A stretch of 64,000 bases of DNA from Pseudomonadota bacterium. GTDB lineage: Bacteria > Pseudomonadota > Gammaproteobacteria > Xanthomonadales > Xanthomonadaceae. This document shows, piece by piece, positions 12,284 to 20,803 of this stretch. The first letter of the stretch is position 1, and every line of letters starts with the position of its first letter. The stretch spans positions 62,001 to 126,000 of the forward strand of contig JAFEBV010000013.1 of the NCBI GenBank assembly GCA_018242485.1, written 5' to 3'. Under the pieces are notes generated by a model, which searched no databases, was not told the origin of the DNA, and saw nothing but the letters and a program-made list of their open reading frames with translations. Position numbers and translations under genes: made by a program.

Positions 12284-12613
12284 ATGGAAATCGAGGCTGT
12301 GTACGACGATGGCCGGCTGGAATTCAAGAGGTCAGTTACGCTCAAACACCGGCGTTTCAAGGTAGTGGTGTCTGTCCCTGATGACGAGGTGATCGGGTCA
12401 AGCGGATTGGAAAGCAAGACCGATGAACTCACCTTGGAGCTGTCCGCTCCGATGCGCGACAAGGCACAGGCCGAATTGGAACGGTATCGCGCCCTGCTGG
12501 ATGCGCCGTTGCCTGCCGAAGCGGCAAGCCACATGCCCCAGGAGTATGACGATCGCCTTGAAGCGATCGCCTGGCGCGCGACGTTGCGCCACGCACAGGG
12601 GCGGCCCGAGTGA
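12284..12613 (+). CDS. Small antitoxin-like protein upstream of a PIN module
   Basis: This protein of 109 residues opens with MEIEAVYDDGRLEF, which resembles the beta-strand start of DUF104/AF2212-type antitoxins that pair with PIN toxins. The rest is charged and helical, including an RDKAQAELERYRALL helix. GGAG at 12273-12276 lies 7 bases before the ATG. The stop overlaps the next start as TGATG, the coupling typical of antitoxin-toxin pairs. The toxin-like PIN domain follows in the next gene. Family assignment is tentative; the gene order and coupling are the stronger evidence. It lies inside the wbpABDE pathway operon, so it is probably an acquired addition. Confidence 0.65.
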   Translation: MEIEAVYDDGRLEFKRSVTLKHRRFKVVVSVPDDEVIGSSGLESKTDELTLELSAPMRDKAQAELERYRALLDAPLPAEAASHMPQEYDDRLEAIAWRATLRHAQGRPE

Positions 12614-14154
12614 TGGATCTGCTGATCGACGTGAATATCGTCCTCGACGTATGCGCGCAACGCGCGCCGTGGGCGCTGGTTTCAGCCGCCGCCCTCGAAC
12701 AGTGCCGTGAAGCCGGTGGTCGGCTGTGGTTGTACGCAGGAAGCGTGCAGACACTGGAATACAGCCTGGCATCCGAGTTGCGACGGATGTACGCAGAGCA
12801 TAGTGTTGCGAAATCTACTGGCGAGATCGCAAGGCGCGCCCGGCTGATGCTTCGCCTGTTCGCCAGCGACAAGCACTGGTTGGCAGCGCTGGCGGATGAA
12901 GGTGCCGTTTTCGCCAGTCCCGACCCGGAAGACGAACAACTGGTTCGCGCACTTGCGCGCTTCGCGCCGGGCACAATCCGGCTGCTGACGCGCGATGCAG
13001 CCCTGTGCGCACGCTACCCGGATCTGACGATCACGCCGCAAGCGGTTCTTCAGGCACCGGCCACGTCCAAACCGATGGATTTCGTCGATTTGGCCGCTCA
13101 GCAGGATCGCCTGCGCCCGCAACTCGAGACGGCGATCCACCGGGTGCTCCACCATGGCCAATACATCCTCGGACCGGAAGGGGCGCGGCTCGAGGAAAGA
13201 CTCGCCGCCTATTGCGGTGCCAGGCACTGCATCACCGTCGCCAATGGCACCGATGCCCTGCAGATCGCCTTGATGGCGTTGGGTGTCGGCCCGGGCGACG
13301 AAGTGATCACCCCCGGGTTCACCTACATCGCCACGGCCGAGGCGGCTGCGGTGCTGGGCGCCAAGCCGGTCTACGTGGACATCGATCCGCGCACTTACAA
13401 TCTCGATCCGACCTTGCTGGAAGCGGCCATCACGCCGCGCACCAAGGCGATCATCCCGGTTTCGCTGTACGGCCAGTGCGCGGACTACGACGCCATCAAC
13501 GCGATCGCCGCCAAACACCGCATACCCGTCATCGAGGATGCCGCGCAGAGCTTCGGTGCCACCTACAAGGGCCGCAAGAGCTGCAACCTCACGACCATCG
13601 CCACCACCAGCTTTTTTCCCAGCAAGCCGCTGGGCTGTTACGGTGACGGCGGGGCGGTCTTTACCAGCGACGACGAGTTGGCGAAAGCGATGCGGCAGAT
13701 CGCGCGGCATGGGCAGGAAAAACGCTACTACCATGTCCGCGTCGGCATGAACAGCCGGCTGGATACGCTGCAGGCGGCGATCCTGTTGCCGAAGCTGGAA
13801 ATTCTGGATGATGAACTGCAAGCGCGGCAGCACGTGGCGGGCGAATATACGCGTCAGCTTGGCCAGGTCGGTATCGAGCCGCCGCATGTGGAAACGCACA
13901 ACTCCAGCGCTTGGGCGCAATACACGCTGCGTGTGAAGGACAGGGCGAGGGTGCAGCAGGCATTGAAGGATGCTGGCATCCCCACTGCCATCCATTATCC
14001 GCTGCCGCTGAACAGGCAACCCGCGGTGGCAAATGCCTTGGCGAAGCTACCGCACGGCGATCTGGCGGCGGAGCAGGTCATCAGCCTGCCGATGCATGCG
14101 TATTCGGCTGCGGCGGACAGCGCATTGATCGCCACAACGTTGTCGTGTGTCTAG
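12613..14154 (+). CDS. wbpE: PIN-domain/WbpE fusion: PIN module joined to sugar 3-aminotransferase
   Basis: One uninterrupted frame of 513 residues holds two modules. Residues 1-146 form a PIN ribonuclease domain with acidic residues in the expected places (D6, D12, E49, D104/E106/D107, D128) and N8. Residues 155-513, starting MDFVDLAAQQ, match WbpE, the PLP- and glutamate-dependent 3-aminotransferase for UDP-3-keto-GlcNAcA. The Schiff-base lysine is K338 in SKPLGCYGDGG. The linker is only about eight residues. ATG 12613 overlaps the upstream stop by one base. An internal ATG at 13075 could start free WbpE, but no ribosome binding site precedes it. Either a real fusion or loss of the toxin stop codon explains this. 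Confidence 0.88.
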   Translation: MDLLIDVNIVLDVCAQRAPWALVSAAALEQCREAGGRLWLYAGSVQTLEYSLASELRRMYAEHSVAKSTGEIARRARLMLRLFASDKHWLAALADEGAVFASPDPEDEQLVRALARFAPGTIRLLTRDAALCARYPDLTITPQAVLQAPATSKPMDFVDLAAQQDRLRPQLETAIHRVLHHGQYILGPEGARLEERLAAYCGARHCITVANGTDALQIALMALGVGPGDEVITPGFTYIATAEAAAVLGAKPVYVDIDPRTYNLDPTLLEAAITPRTKAIIPVSLYGQCADYDAINAIAAKHRIPVIEDAAQSFGATYKGRKSCNLTTIATTSFFPSKPLGCYGDGGAVFTSDDELAKAMRQIARHGQEKRYYHVRVGMNSRLDTLQAAILLPKLEILDDELQARQHVAGEYTRQLGQVGIEPPHVETHNSSAWAQYTLRVKDRARVQQALKDAGIPTAIHYPLPLNRQPAVANALAKLPHGDLAAEQVISLPMHAYSAAADSALIATTLSCV

Positions 14155-14157
14155 TCG

Positions 14158-15546
14158 ATGCCGATCGCTCGCCTGAAGCATATCGTTCGGTCACGGCTGG
14201 GAGAGCGGGGTAGCATTGTCCATTCCGTTGGAACGCTGGTGGGAGGCACAGCGTTCGCGCAAGGATTGACGGTTCTCGCGCTACCTGTGTTGGCGCGCCT
14301 GTACACCCCCGCCGATTTTAGCTTGCTGGCGGTATTTACGTCGTTGCTCAGTATTCTGAGCGTCGTGGCCTGTCTGCGCCTGGAGATTGCCATCCCCTTG
14401 CCGGCGTGCGACGAGGATGCGGCCAACCTGTTGGTGCTGGCGTTGGCAAGCGGATTCGGGTTGTCGGCGTTGGTCGGGCTGGCTATCCTATTTGCTCATG
14501 CTAGGATTGTGCATGCGCTGCATGTGCCGGCATTCGCGCCGTATCTGTGGTTGGTGCCGATCGGGATGTGGGTGGCGAGCGCCTACGCCGCAGTACAGTT
14601 CTGGTCCACGCGCAAGAAGAAATTCACACGCATTGCACGCACACGCATGACGCAGGCTTTTGGGGGCGTCGGGATACAGGCCGGTACGGGAATGTTTGGA
14701 GGAGGGCCTTTCGGACTCCTGTGCGGGTATCTGGTCAGTAGCGGTGCCGGCTTCGTCGGGTTGGCGCGGGATGCGTGGCTGCACGACCGCAACGCGTTGC
14801 TCTCTGTAACCCCGGGATCCTTGCGCAGGGTGCTGGGCGACCACTCGCGGTTTCCGACCTATTCCACCCTGGAGGCGCTCGCAAACACGGCTGGTATGCA
14901 ACTACCGGTCATCATCATCGCGGCCGTGGCGGCGGGACCAGAAGCCGGTTTCCTGCTGCTTGCAACTCGAATCATGGCTGCGCCGATGTCGCTTGTGGGC
15001 AGTTCGATGGCGCAGGTGTACCTAGCGCACGCGCCCGAGGAAATGCGTAACGGGCGCTTGGGCGCATTCACAGCTCGCATCTTCGCCGGACTGTTGAAAA
15101 CTGGTGTGGGCCCGTTGCTGTTCGCTGGAATCGTGGCGGGCCCTCTGGCAGGTATCGTATTTGGTGAGCGATGGGTGCGGGCCGGAGAACTGGTGGCATG
15201 GATGACCCCATGGTTCATCCTGCAATTCCTGTCCTCGCCGGTATCCATGGTGATGTACGTCGCCCAGCGCCAGCGTTTCATGATGGCTATACAATGGCTG
15301 GGGCTGGCGATGCGGATCGGATCCATCGGGATCGCCATCAGGCTGGCGCCGACTTGCCTGGCCGAATTCTACGCGCTTTCGGGCGTTTTGTTTTACGCGT
15401 TCTGCTGTCTCGCCTATTACCGCGTTGCCGAGGTACGGTGGTCGCAGACTTATATGGCAATCAGGACTGCGTTTCTGCCGTTGTTCGTATGGTTAATATT
15501 TGGCATGGGATTGCGATTGTTGGTTTTGAGCTTGACGAAATTGTGA
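14158..15546 (+). CDS. wzx: Wzx-type oligosaccharide flippase
   Basis: This integral membrane protein of 462 residues should flip the lipid-linked repeat unit across the inner membrane. It has twelve or more predicted hydrophobic helices and the N-terminal pattern GGTAFAQGLTVLALPVLARLYTPADFSLLAVF, typical of the polysaccharide transport (MOP) family, along with the charged loop RTRMTQAFGGVGIQ. It begins 4 bases after the wbpE stop and belongs to the same operon. GC content falls sharply right after it. Confidence 0.88.
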   Translation: MPIARLKHIVRSRLGERGSIVHSVGTLVGGTAFAQGLTVLALPVLARLYTPADFSLLAVFTSLLSILSVVACLRLEIAIPLPACDEDAANLLVLALASGFGLSALVGLAILFAHARIVHALHVPAFAPYLWLVPIGMWVASAYAAVQFWSTRKKKFTRIARTRMTQAFGGVGIQAGTGMFGGGPFGLLCGYLVSSGAGFVGLARDAWLHDRNALLSVTPGSLRRVLGDHSRFPTYSTLEALANTAGMQLPVIIIAAVAAGPEAGFLLLATRIMAAPMSLVGSSMAQVYLAHAPEEMRNGRLGAFTARIFAGLLKTGVGPLLFAGIVAGPLAGIVFGERWVRAGELVAWMTPWFILQFLSSPVSMVMYVAQRQRFMMAIQWLGLAMRIGSIGIAIRLAPTCLAEFYALSGVLFYAFCCLAYYRVAEVRWSQTYMAIRTAFLPLFVWLIFGMGLRLLVLSLTKL

Positions 15547-15832
15547 TGAGAAAAATTGATAATTGATAATGGGTTTCGTACTTGAAATATCCAAAAAGTC
15601 GACTTCTGTCTAAGTCGATATTGTATTTTTGTGATATGGATATTCCATCATCCCGTCACGATCTCGTCGATGCGTCTGATGTAAATTTAAGCGTAGAAGT
15701 TTATTGCAGTTCGAAATGAGTTATCCATAATTGTCTGTTGATGCCGTTGTCAAGTAGTATCGTAAATAGAAAAACGAAAAAAAAGACTAATTTCCTTGAT
15801 GAGGAATGATAAGTGAAAATGCAGGTGTTTAA
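15547..15832. other. AT-rich intergenic stretch
   Basis: These 286 bases are markedly richer in A and T than the preceding genes and mark the left border of a low-GC block. No convincing gene is present. A local promoter for the Wzy gene is likely here, but I cannot pin one down with confidence. Confidence 0.6.
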
Positions 15833-17206
15833 GTGTTCTCTCTAATCGCCAAGTCCAGGTTAAGTATCATGCTGACTGCCGCAGGGTTAGCGCTGGCATT
15901 CTATTTTTCATATGTAGAATTTTTGAGTGTCAAGTGGAAATATTATGGCTTTACATATAGTCCGATTACGGCTCCGGAATTAACATTAATGGTTGGTTTG
16001 ATTATTGTGGGTTCGCTTGTGGTGCCGAAGCGCATAGATTCCCCCGGTGCACTGGTTGTAGTATCCATGTTTTTGGTGGTATATATCCCAACGATAATGG
16101 TTACATTATGCTTGGATGAGAATCGGATATCTGAATATGGGTATGATCTTTTCGCTATGGGGCTGGCTTTCGTGGTCATGTGTGAGGCAGTTAGGCGATC
16201 CGCTTTTGGCAAATCTACTGATTCGTTCAAAAATGGGCCCATGTCGATGGGATCAAAATTGCAAAGTATATTAATCATTAGCTGGGTAATATGCTGCGTA
16301 GCATTGCTGTTGGAGTATCACTCTAAGATGAGACTTGTAGGTCTTGATGAAATGTATTTTCAGCGTGAGGTGGGCTCCAGTGTCGGAAATTTGTTTGGAT
16401 ATATACAGGCATATTTTGGAAAACTGTTGAGCCCAACATTGATTACTGTTGGGCTGTTGCAGAAGAAGTTTCGGATTGGTTTTATATTCATGGGTAGTGT
16501 CGGATGCTTTATCATGTACTTGATTGCAGCTGAAAAGACAGAAATATTCTTGCCGTTTGCGCTAGTTTTGATGCATTTTCTTTTGGCATCCCAAATGAAA
16601 TTCTTGCGTTCTACCAGTTTTTTGGCTCTTATGTTATCTGTCATAGTCTTGTTTGCCACGATTGCGGCTCCTATGGGGAGCGTCGGTGTTAAAGTCGCAG
16701 ACCTGGTTTCCATGAGGGCGCTTGGCTTGCCGGGGCTTACATTATCCCAATACGAAACAGTCTTCGGTACGGATGGTTATACTTGGTGGAGTCATGTCAA
16801 GGGCATAAGCTTGTTGATAAAAGTGCCGTCAACATACGTGAAAGATGAAAACTGGCCTAATTTGGGTCATATGGTTGGTGATCGGTTTTATCATCATGCT
16901 GAGGTCAATGCCAACGCAAACATGTTTGCTTCGGACGGGGTTGCGGCGGCAAGTTGGCTGGGGATTTTGATTATCGGGTTTGTCGCGGCACAGTGGTTGT
17001 TTATTTTAAACAAATACAGTCGTAATTGGGACTCGAGGTTTGCGATCATGGCTATTTTCCCGGTCGCTCTTTTGTTGCTTAACGGTAGTCTCTTTACCGT
17101 TTTAGTGTCCTTTGGTGGTGTGCTGTGGTTGATCGTATTCAAATTATTTGCTAAGCCCTCTGTTCGGCAGGCCGGTTTCGATCAATCGCCTTCATGGCTA
17201 CGCTAA
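15833..17206 (+). CDS. wzy: Wzy-like polysaccharide polymerase
   Basis: This membrane protein of 457 residues has about ten to twelve hydrophobic helices and a large extracytoplasmic loop around residues 280-375 (region from SMRALGLPGLT to FASDGVAAASWLG). The loop sequence WPNLGHMVGDRFYHHAEVNANANMFASDG resembles Wzy polymerase loops that carry conserved His/Asn/Asp residues. Wzy proteins are poorly conserved, so the call depends on topology, loop features and locus. The only in-frame start near the 5' end is GTG 15833; a nearby ATG at 15819 is out of frame and soon stops. Codon use is AT-rich, unlike wzx, which suggests acquisition as part of a variable cassette. Confidence 0.78.
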   Translation: MFSLIAKSRLSIMLTAAGLALAFYFSYVEFLSVKWKYYGFTYSPITAPELTLMVGLIIVGSLVVPKRIDSPGALVVVSMFLVVYIPTIMVTLCLDENRISEYGYDLFAMGLAFVVMCEAVRRSAFGKSTDSFKNGPMSMGSKLQSILIISWVICCVALLLEYHSKMRLVGLDEMYFQREVGSSVGNLFGYIQAYFGKLLSPTLITVGLLQKKFRIGFIFMGSVGCFIMYLIAAEKTEIFLPFALVLMHFLLASQMKFLRSTSFLALMLSVIVLFATIAAPMGSVGVKVADLVSMRALGLPGLTLSQYETVFGTDGYTWWSHVKGISLLIKVPSTYVKDENWPNLGHMVGDRFYHHAEVNANANMFASDGVAAASWLGILIIGFVAAQWLFILNKYSRNWDSRFAIMAIFPVALLLLNGSLFTVLVSFGGVLWLIVFKLFAKPSVRQAGFDQSPSWLR

Positions 17207-17536
17207 TTTGGGAATTTGTAATCTTTACTAATGAATTGCATTTAGAGAAGTAAATTCTGGGTAACGTTGTTCTTCTGTTGTACTGCAAACCATAAGACGA
17301 TCTGAAACGCAAGCATGCCTTTAATCTAAACCGATTCCGCGCCACACCCTTACGCGCCTCGTGCGGTGTGGCCAGGAAATGTTTTGTTTCATGTCTTCGG
17401 AGTTCACTATATGCTTTTCAATAAAGTGCAAATTTGGGTTTTAATCAAAATCGGCCGAGCTTTCAAATCCTACGCTACTCCATCATCAATTTTGGTTCTG
17501 TGAAGCTGCTTAACAAAAAAATTGCGGAGTGAGCTA
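17207..17536. other. AT-rich intergenic stretch with a hairpin
   Basis: These 330 bases hold no supported gene. One clear structure is an 8-base inverted repeat, GCCACACC (17341-17348) with GGTGTGGC (17365-17372), around a 16-base loop. No T run follows, so it is not an obvious terminator. It may be debris of a lost gene or a structured leader. Confidence 0.5.
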
Positions 17537-18712
17537 ATGAGGATTGTGTATGTTGTCGAGACTTATACGGAAGATCTCGGGTATATTGACAACGTATTGC
17601 CATTTGCTCTTGCCAAAAAAGGGCATGAAATTCATTTGTTGACATGCGGCTTGCCGCCCTATTACCAATTTTCAGCTGGGCATTTCGGTCACTTGGCTGT
17701 TGTTAGGCGGGAAAAAGAAATTGAAAGGCGTGACGGTGTAATCATTCATACTCTGAAATTTCGCCCCTTTGGTAGTCGGTTATTGATGCGAGGATTGGTA
17801 AGGCAGTTATGTAATATTCGACCTGATGCAGTAATAGTTCGTAGTCTTGCTTCACCAATGCTTTTGCAGGTAATTGCAGCGAAGTTGAGAATTGGTTTTC
17901 GATTATTTACATCATCTGGGCAGTCATATTCGGCGATGCCAGAAAATATTCGAAATGGGAAGTGGTATGAGCGCCAAGTAATTATTAGTTTCTTTTCCAG
18001 GTATCTCATTGGTGCATTTTGCAGTTTATTCGTTAATAAATGCATTGCTTCGCTCGAAGATGGCGCTCGTGCGTGCCGGGAGTTCTATGGTATAACTTCG
18101 ACCAAGTTGTGTGTGATTTCCCTCGGTGTAGATACCAAAATCTTTTTTCCTGCCACGAGTGACAGTCTTCAAGCTGAAAGGGAACGGCTCAGAAATAAAT
18201 TAGGGATTACAAATTCCCATGTGTTGTGCATCTGGACCGGTCGAATGACGGCCGAGAAAGGGCTCGCTCTCCTTGCCCAAGCGATAGATGAACTTGTTGC
18301 GGCGGGGTATCCTTTTATGGCACTCTTTATTGGCAGTGGGCCTGAGAGAGAATTGTTGCGAAATTATGGTAATAGCTTGGTGCTCGACTTCATGAAGTGG
18401 AAGGATCTTGCACCATACTATCGCGCTTCTGATGTTGCAGTATGGCCGAGGAGTATTAGCACAAGTTCATTGGACGCTTCTGCATCTGGCCTGCCTGTTA
18501 TCATGAGCTCTTCTGAACCGGCCAAAGAAAGGTGGGAAGGTATAGGCGCCTCTTATAAAGATGGCGATATTCTATCGTTGAAGTCTGTCCTTTTAGAGTA
18601 TTTGGATGCTGCCAAAAGGGCTTCGGATTCAGCAGCGGCTGTAAGTAGAATGCGGTCGCTATACAGTTGGAACGTAATAGCGGAATCATATCTGAATATA
18701 ATACAAGGCTAG
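17537..18712 (+). CDS. GT4-family glycosyltransferase
   Basis: This cytoplasmic, probably membrane-associated glycosyltransferase of 391 residues has a GT-B fold. It shows a typical N-terminal nucleotide-sugar glycosyltransferase start (MRIVYVVETYTEDLGYI), the linker region IWTGRMTAEKGLALLAQAI and the C-terminal donor-site region around SSLDASASGLPVIMSS. The acceptor and donor sugars cannot be read from sequence. GGAG (17526-17529) lies 7 bases before ATG 17537; a TTG five codons upstream is rejected. The gene is AT-rich like wzy and probably came with it. It should add one sugar of the repeat unit. Confidence 0.87.
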   Translation: MRIVYVVETYTEDLGYIDNVLPFALAKKGHEIHLLTCGLPPYYQFSAGHFGHLAVVRREKEIERRDGVIIHTLKFRPFGSRLLMRGLVRQLCNIRPDAVIVRSLASPMLLQVIAAKLRIGFRLFTSSGQSYSAMPENIRNGKWYERQVIISFFSRYLIGAFCSLFVNKCIASLEDGARACREFYGITSTKLCVISLGVDTKIFFPATSDSLQAERERLRNKLGITNSHVLCIWTGRMTAEKGLALLAQAIDELVAAGYPFMALFIGSGPERELLRNYGNSLVLDFMKWKDLAPYYRASDVAVWPRSISTSSLDASASGLPVIMSSSEPAKERWEGIGASYKDGDILSLKSVLLEYLDAAKRASDSAAAVSRMRSLYSWNVIAESYLNIIQG

Positions 18713-19064
18713 TCTGGCATGGTCACTCCAGTTTTACCAACTATCAATGTCTTCAGTAATAAATGACCTAAGCGAGTCGATGTGCTAATTGCGATTGCAG
18801 CAACATTTTCTTTCCTAGACTAACAACGACTGTTCCGAGATGCATTTTTGAATGCGCTCAGTGGATGCGTTCTCTTCAGCGTTACGGGAGCGTCGATATC
18901 AAAGAGGCGATCTGTCCATGTGTTTGACGAAATCAGCTCTCTAATTTTAATCGTAGATTTGCGGTCATGCCATTGGTTTTTCGCCATGCGATACCACCTT
19001 TCATTGTAATAAGCAATTTATTTTGTGGTACTACGCCAATGCGAAACTTGATATTGTCAGTGTC
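18713..19064. other. AT-rich intergenic stretch
   Basis: These 352 bases separate the glycosyltransferase and acetyltransferase genes. The only candidate inside is a 55-codon frame on the minus strand, described separately. No terminator with a T run or clear promoter was found. Confidence 0.5.
18820..18987 (-). CDS. Possible small protein of 55 residues, unknown
   Basis: A minus-strand frame starts at ATG 18987 with a good ribosome binding site (AAAGGTGG, about 6 bases upstream) and runs 55 codons to TAG. The product is basic and hydrophilic (MAKNQWHDRKSTIKIRELIS at the start) and resembles nothing I recognise. It could be a relict of a larger gene in this decayed AT-rich stretch, or chance. 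It opposes all neighbours. Confidence 0.3.
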   Translation of the reverse strand: MAKNQWHDRKSTIKIRELISSNTWTDRLFDIDAPVTLKRTHPLSAFKNASRNSRC

Positions 19065-19631
19065 ATGATTAATCAATCACGGAAATGGCCTGGTTTCAGA
19101 ATGTGGTTGCGCAATCTGAAGATGCGCTTTGTGCGCAGGCGTTATAGTTTGAAGCACGTGCATCCGACATTTTATTTGGCTGGGAGATCTTCACTTTCGC
19201 CTGACCTGTATGCCGGAGCATATAGTTTCATCGGCGAAAATTGCCGGATTTATCCCAAGGTGTCGATTGGCGCATACACAATGCTTGCACCCGAGGTTTC
19301 GATTGTCGGAGCGGATCATCGTTTTGATCTTGCTGGGGTTCCCATGATATTTGCTGGTAGACCAGGTTTACCAAATACTGTTATTGAGGAAGACGTGTGG
19401 ATTGGTTTTCGGTCGACTATCATGTGTGGTGTAACAATTGGACGTGGTGCTATTATCGCAGCTAATTCCGTGGTAACAAAGAACGTTCCTCCATACGAAG
19501 TGTATGGTGGTGTTCCCGCAAGAAAATTGAAGGATCGATTCCCTGATTCAAGCATGATGAAAACGCATGATGACATGTTGGCGGGCCCAATTTATGTGGG
19601 AAAGTTTTGTGATTCAATGGAGACGTCGTGA
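19065..19631 (+). CDS. Hexapeptide-repeat acetyltransferase, WbbJ-like
   Basis: This left-handed beta-helix acyltransferase of about 188 residues probably adds an O-acetyl (or other acyl) group to a sugar of the repeat unit. The hexapeptide section runs through AYSFIGENCRIYPKVSIGAY and ends with the standard WIGFRSTIMCGVTIGRGAIIAANSVVTKNVPPYEVYGGVPARK. The presumed catalytic histidine is in VGADHRFD. The start is uncertain: ATG 19065 is used; a TTG at 19023 and ATG 19101 are alternatives, and no start has a strong ribosome binding site. AT-rich like its neighbours to the left. Confidence 0.83.
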   Translation: MINQSRKWPGFRMWLRNLKMRFVRRRYSLKHVHPTFYLAGRSSLSPDLYAGAYSFIGENCRIYPKVSIGAYTMLAPEVSIVGADHRFDLAGVPMIFAGRPGLPNTVIEEDVWIGFRSTIMCGVTIGRGAIIAANSVVTKNVPPYEVYGGVPARKLKDRFPDSSMMKTHDDMLAGPIYVGKFCDSMETS

Positions 19632-19767
19632 GATGTGATTCCACTTTTCTCAATGATAGTTTCGTGAAGTTCGTATAAGTATGATTTCATGTCGGCTATG
19701 GGTGTGGCGATTTCAAATAGTCCGGTACTATGCGTAGTCATCAATCAGGTAAAAGGAAGCGTGTCAC

Positions 19768-20802
19768 ATGTTCAAAGACAAGATCTTGATGATCACCGGT
19801 GGTACCGGCTCGTTCGGGAACGCCGTGCTTCGTCGCTTTCTGGAGACGGATATCGGCGAGATACGGATTCTCAGCCGCGACGAGAAGAAACAGGACGATA
19901 TACGCAAGCGTTATGCCAGCGACAAGCTCAAATTGCATATCGGTGACGTGCGTGATCCGTCGTCGGTGACCAGCGTGATGCGGGGTGTCGACTTAGTTTT
20001 CGGCGCAGCTGCGCTCAAACAGGTGCCATCCTGCGAATTTCATCCGATGGAGGCGGTCAAGACCAACGTGATCGGCACCGAGAACGTGGTCGAGGCAGCT
20101 ATCCAGTGCGGGGTGCGCAAGGTGATCTGCTTAAGCACCGACAAGGCGGTGTATCCCATCAATGCCATGGGTATCTCCAAAGCGATGATGGAGAAGGTGT
20201 TCGTGGCCAAGTCACGCACCGTCGACCCGGCGTGTACCACCATCTGCGGCACGCGCTACGGCAACGTGATGGCATCCCGTGGTTCGGTCATTCCGCTGTT
20301 CGTCAACCAGATCAAGGCTGGCATACCTATCACCATCACCGACCCGGCTATGACTCGGTTCATGATGACACTGGACGATGCCGTCGACCTCGTACTCTAT
20401 GCTTTCGAACATGGCAACAGCGGCGAGATTTTCGTGCAGAAGGCCCCTGCCGCCACGATGCAGACGCTGGCCAAGGCCCTCACTGAATTGCTCGGCAAGC
20501 CGGAATACCCGATCCGGGTCATCGGCACGCGTCACGGCGAAAAGAAACACGAAACCCTGCTCAGTCGTGAGGAGATGGCCCATGCGGAAGACCTGTCCGG
20601 CTACTTCCGGGTGCGTCCGGATTTGCGTGATCTGAACTATGGCAAGTTCATGGAGCAGGGAGAGAAGCGCATCAGTGAGGCGCACGACTACACATCTGCC
20701 AATACCGACCGGCTGGACGTGGAGGGTATGAAGCAATTGTTGCTGAAACTGGATTTCATCCGCGACCTCGTCGCCGGCCGTCCGGCCGTGCCGGTGGATT
20801 GA
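19768..20802 (+). CDS. fnlA: UDP-GlcNAc 4,6-dehydratase/epimerase, FnlA family
   Basis: This enzyme of 344 residues is the first of the UDP-L-FucNAc pathway, converting UDP-GlcNAc by 4,6-dehydration and epimerisation. It has the SDR cofactor motif TGGTGSFG (10-17). As in other FnlA/WbjB/CapE proteins, the catalytic YxxxK is replaced by MxxxK in INAMGISKAMMEK. AAGGA (19753-19757) precedes the ATG by 10 bases. GC content returns to the high genomic level here, so it marks the right border of the AT-rich block. fnlB follows after one base. Confidence 0.95.
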   Translation: MFKDKILMITGGTGSFGNAVLRRFLETDIGEIRILSRDEKKQDDIRKRYASDKLKLHIGDVRDPSSVTSVMRGVDLVFGAAALKQVPSCEFHPMEAVKTNVIGTENVVEAAIQCGVRKVICLSTDKAVYPINAMGISKAMMEKVFVAKSRTVDPACTTICGTRYGNVMASRGSVIPLFVNQIKAGIPITITDPAMTRFMMTLDDAVDLVLYAFEHGNSGEIFVQKAPAATMQTLAKALTELLGKPEYPIRVIGTRHGEKKHETLLSREEMAHAEDLSGYFRVRPDLRDLNYGKFMEQGEKRISEAHDYTSANTDRLDVEGMKQLLLKLDFIRDLVAGRPAVPVD

Positions 20803-20803
20803 G

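Noticed and set aside
13075-14154. Separate wbpE gene starting at ATG 13075
   Set aside because: The frame is continuous with the PIN domain and no ribosome binding site precedes 13075, so a single fused gene is annotated; internal start remains possible.
17151-17345. Frame of 64 codons on the minus strand
   Set aside because: It overlaps the 3' end of wzy, with no ribosome binding site and no protein-like pattern.
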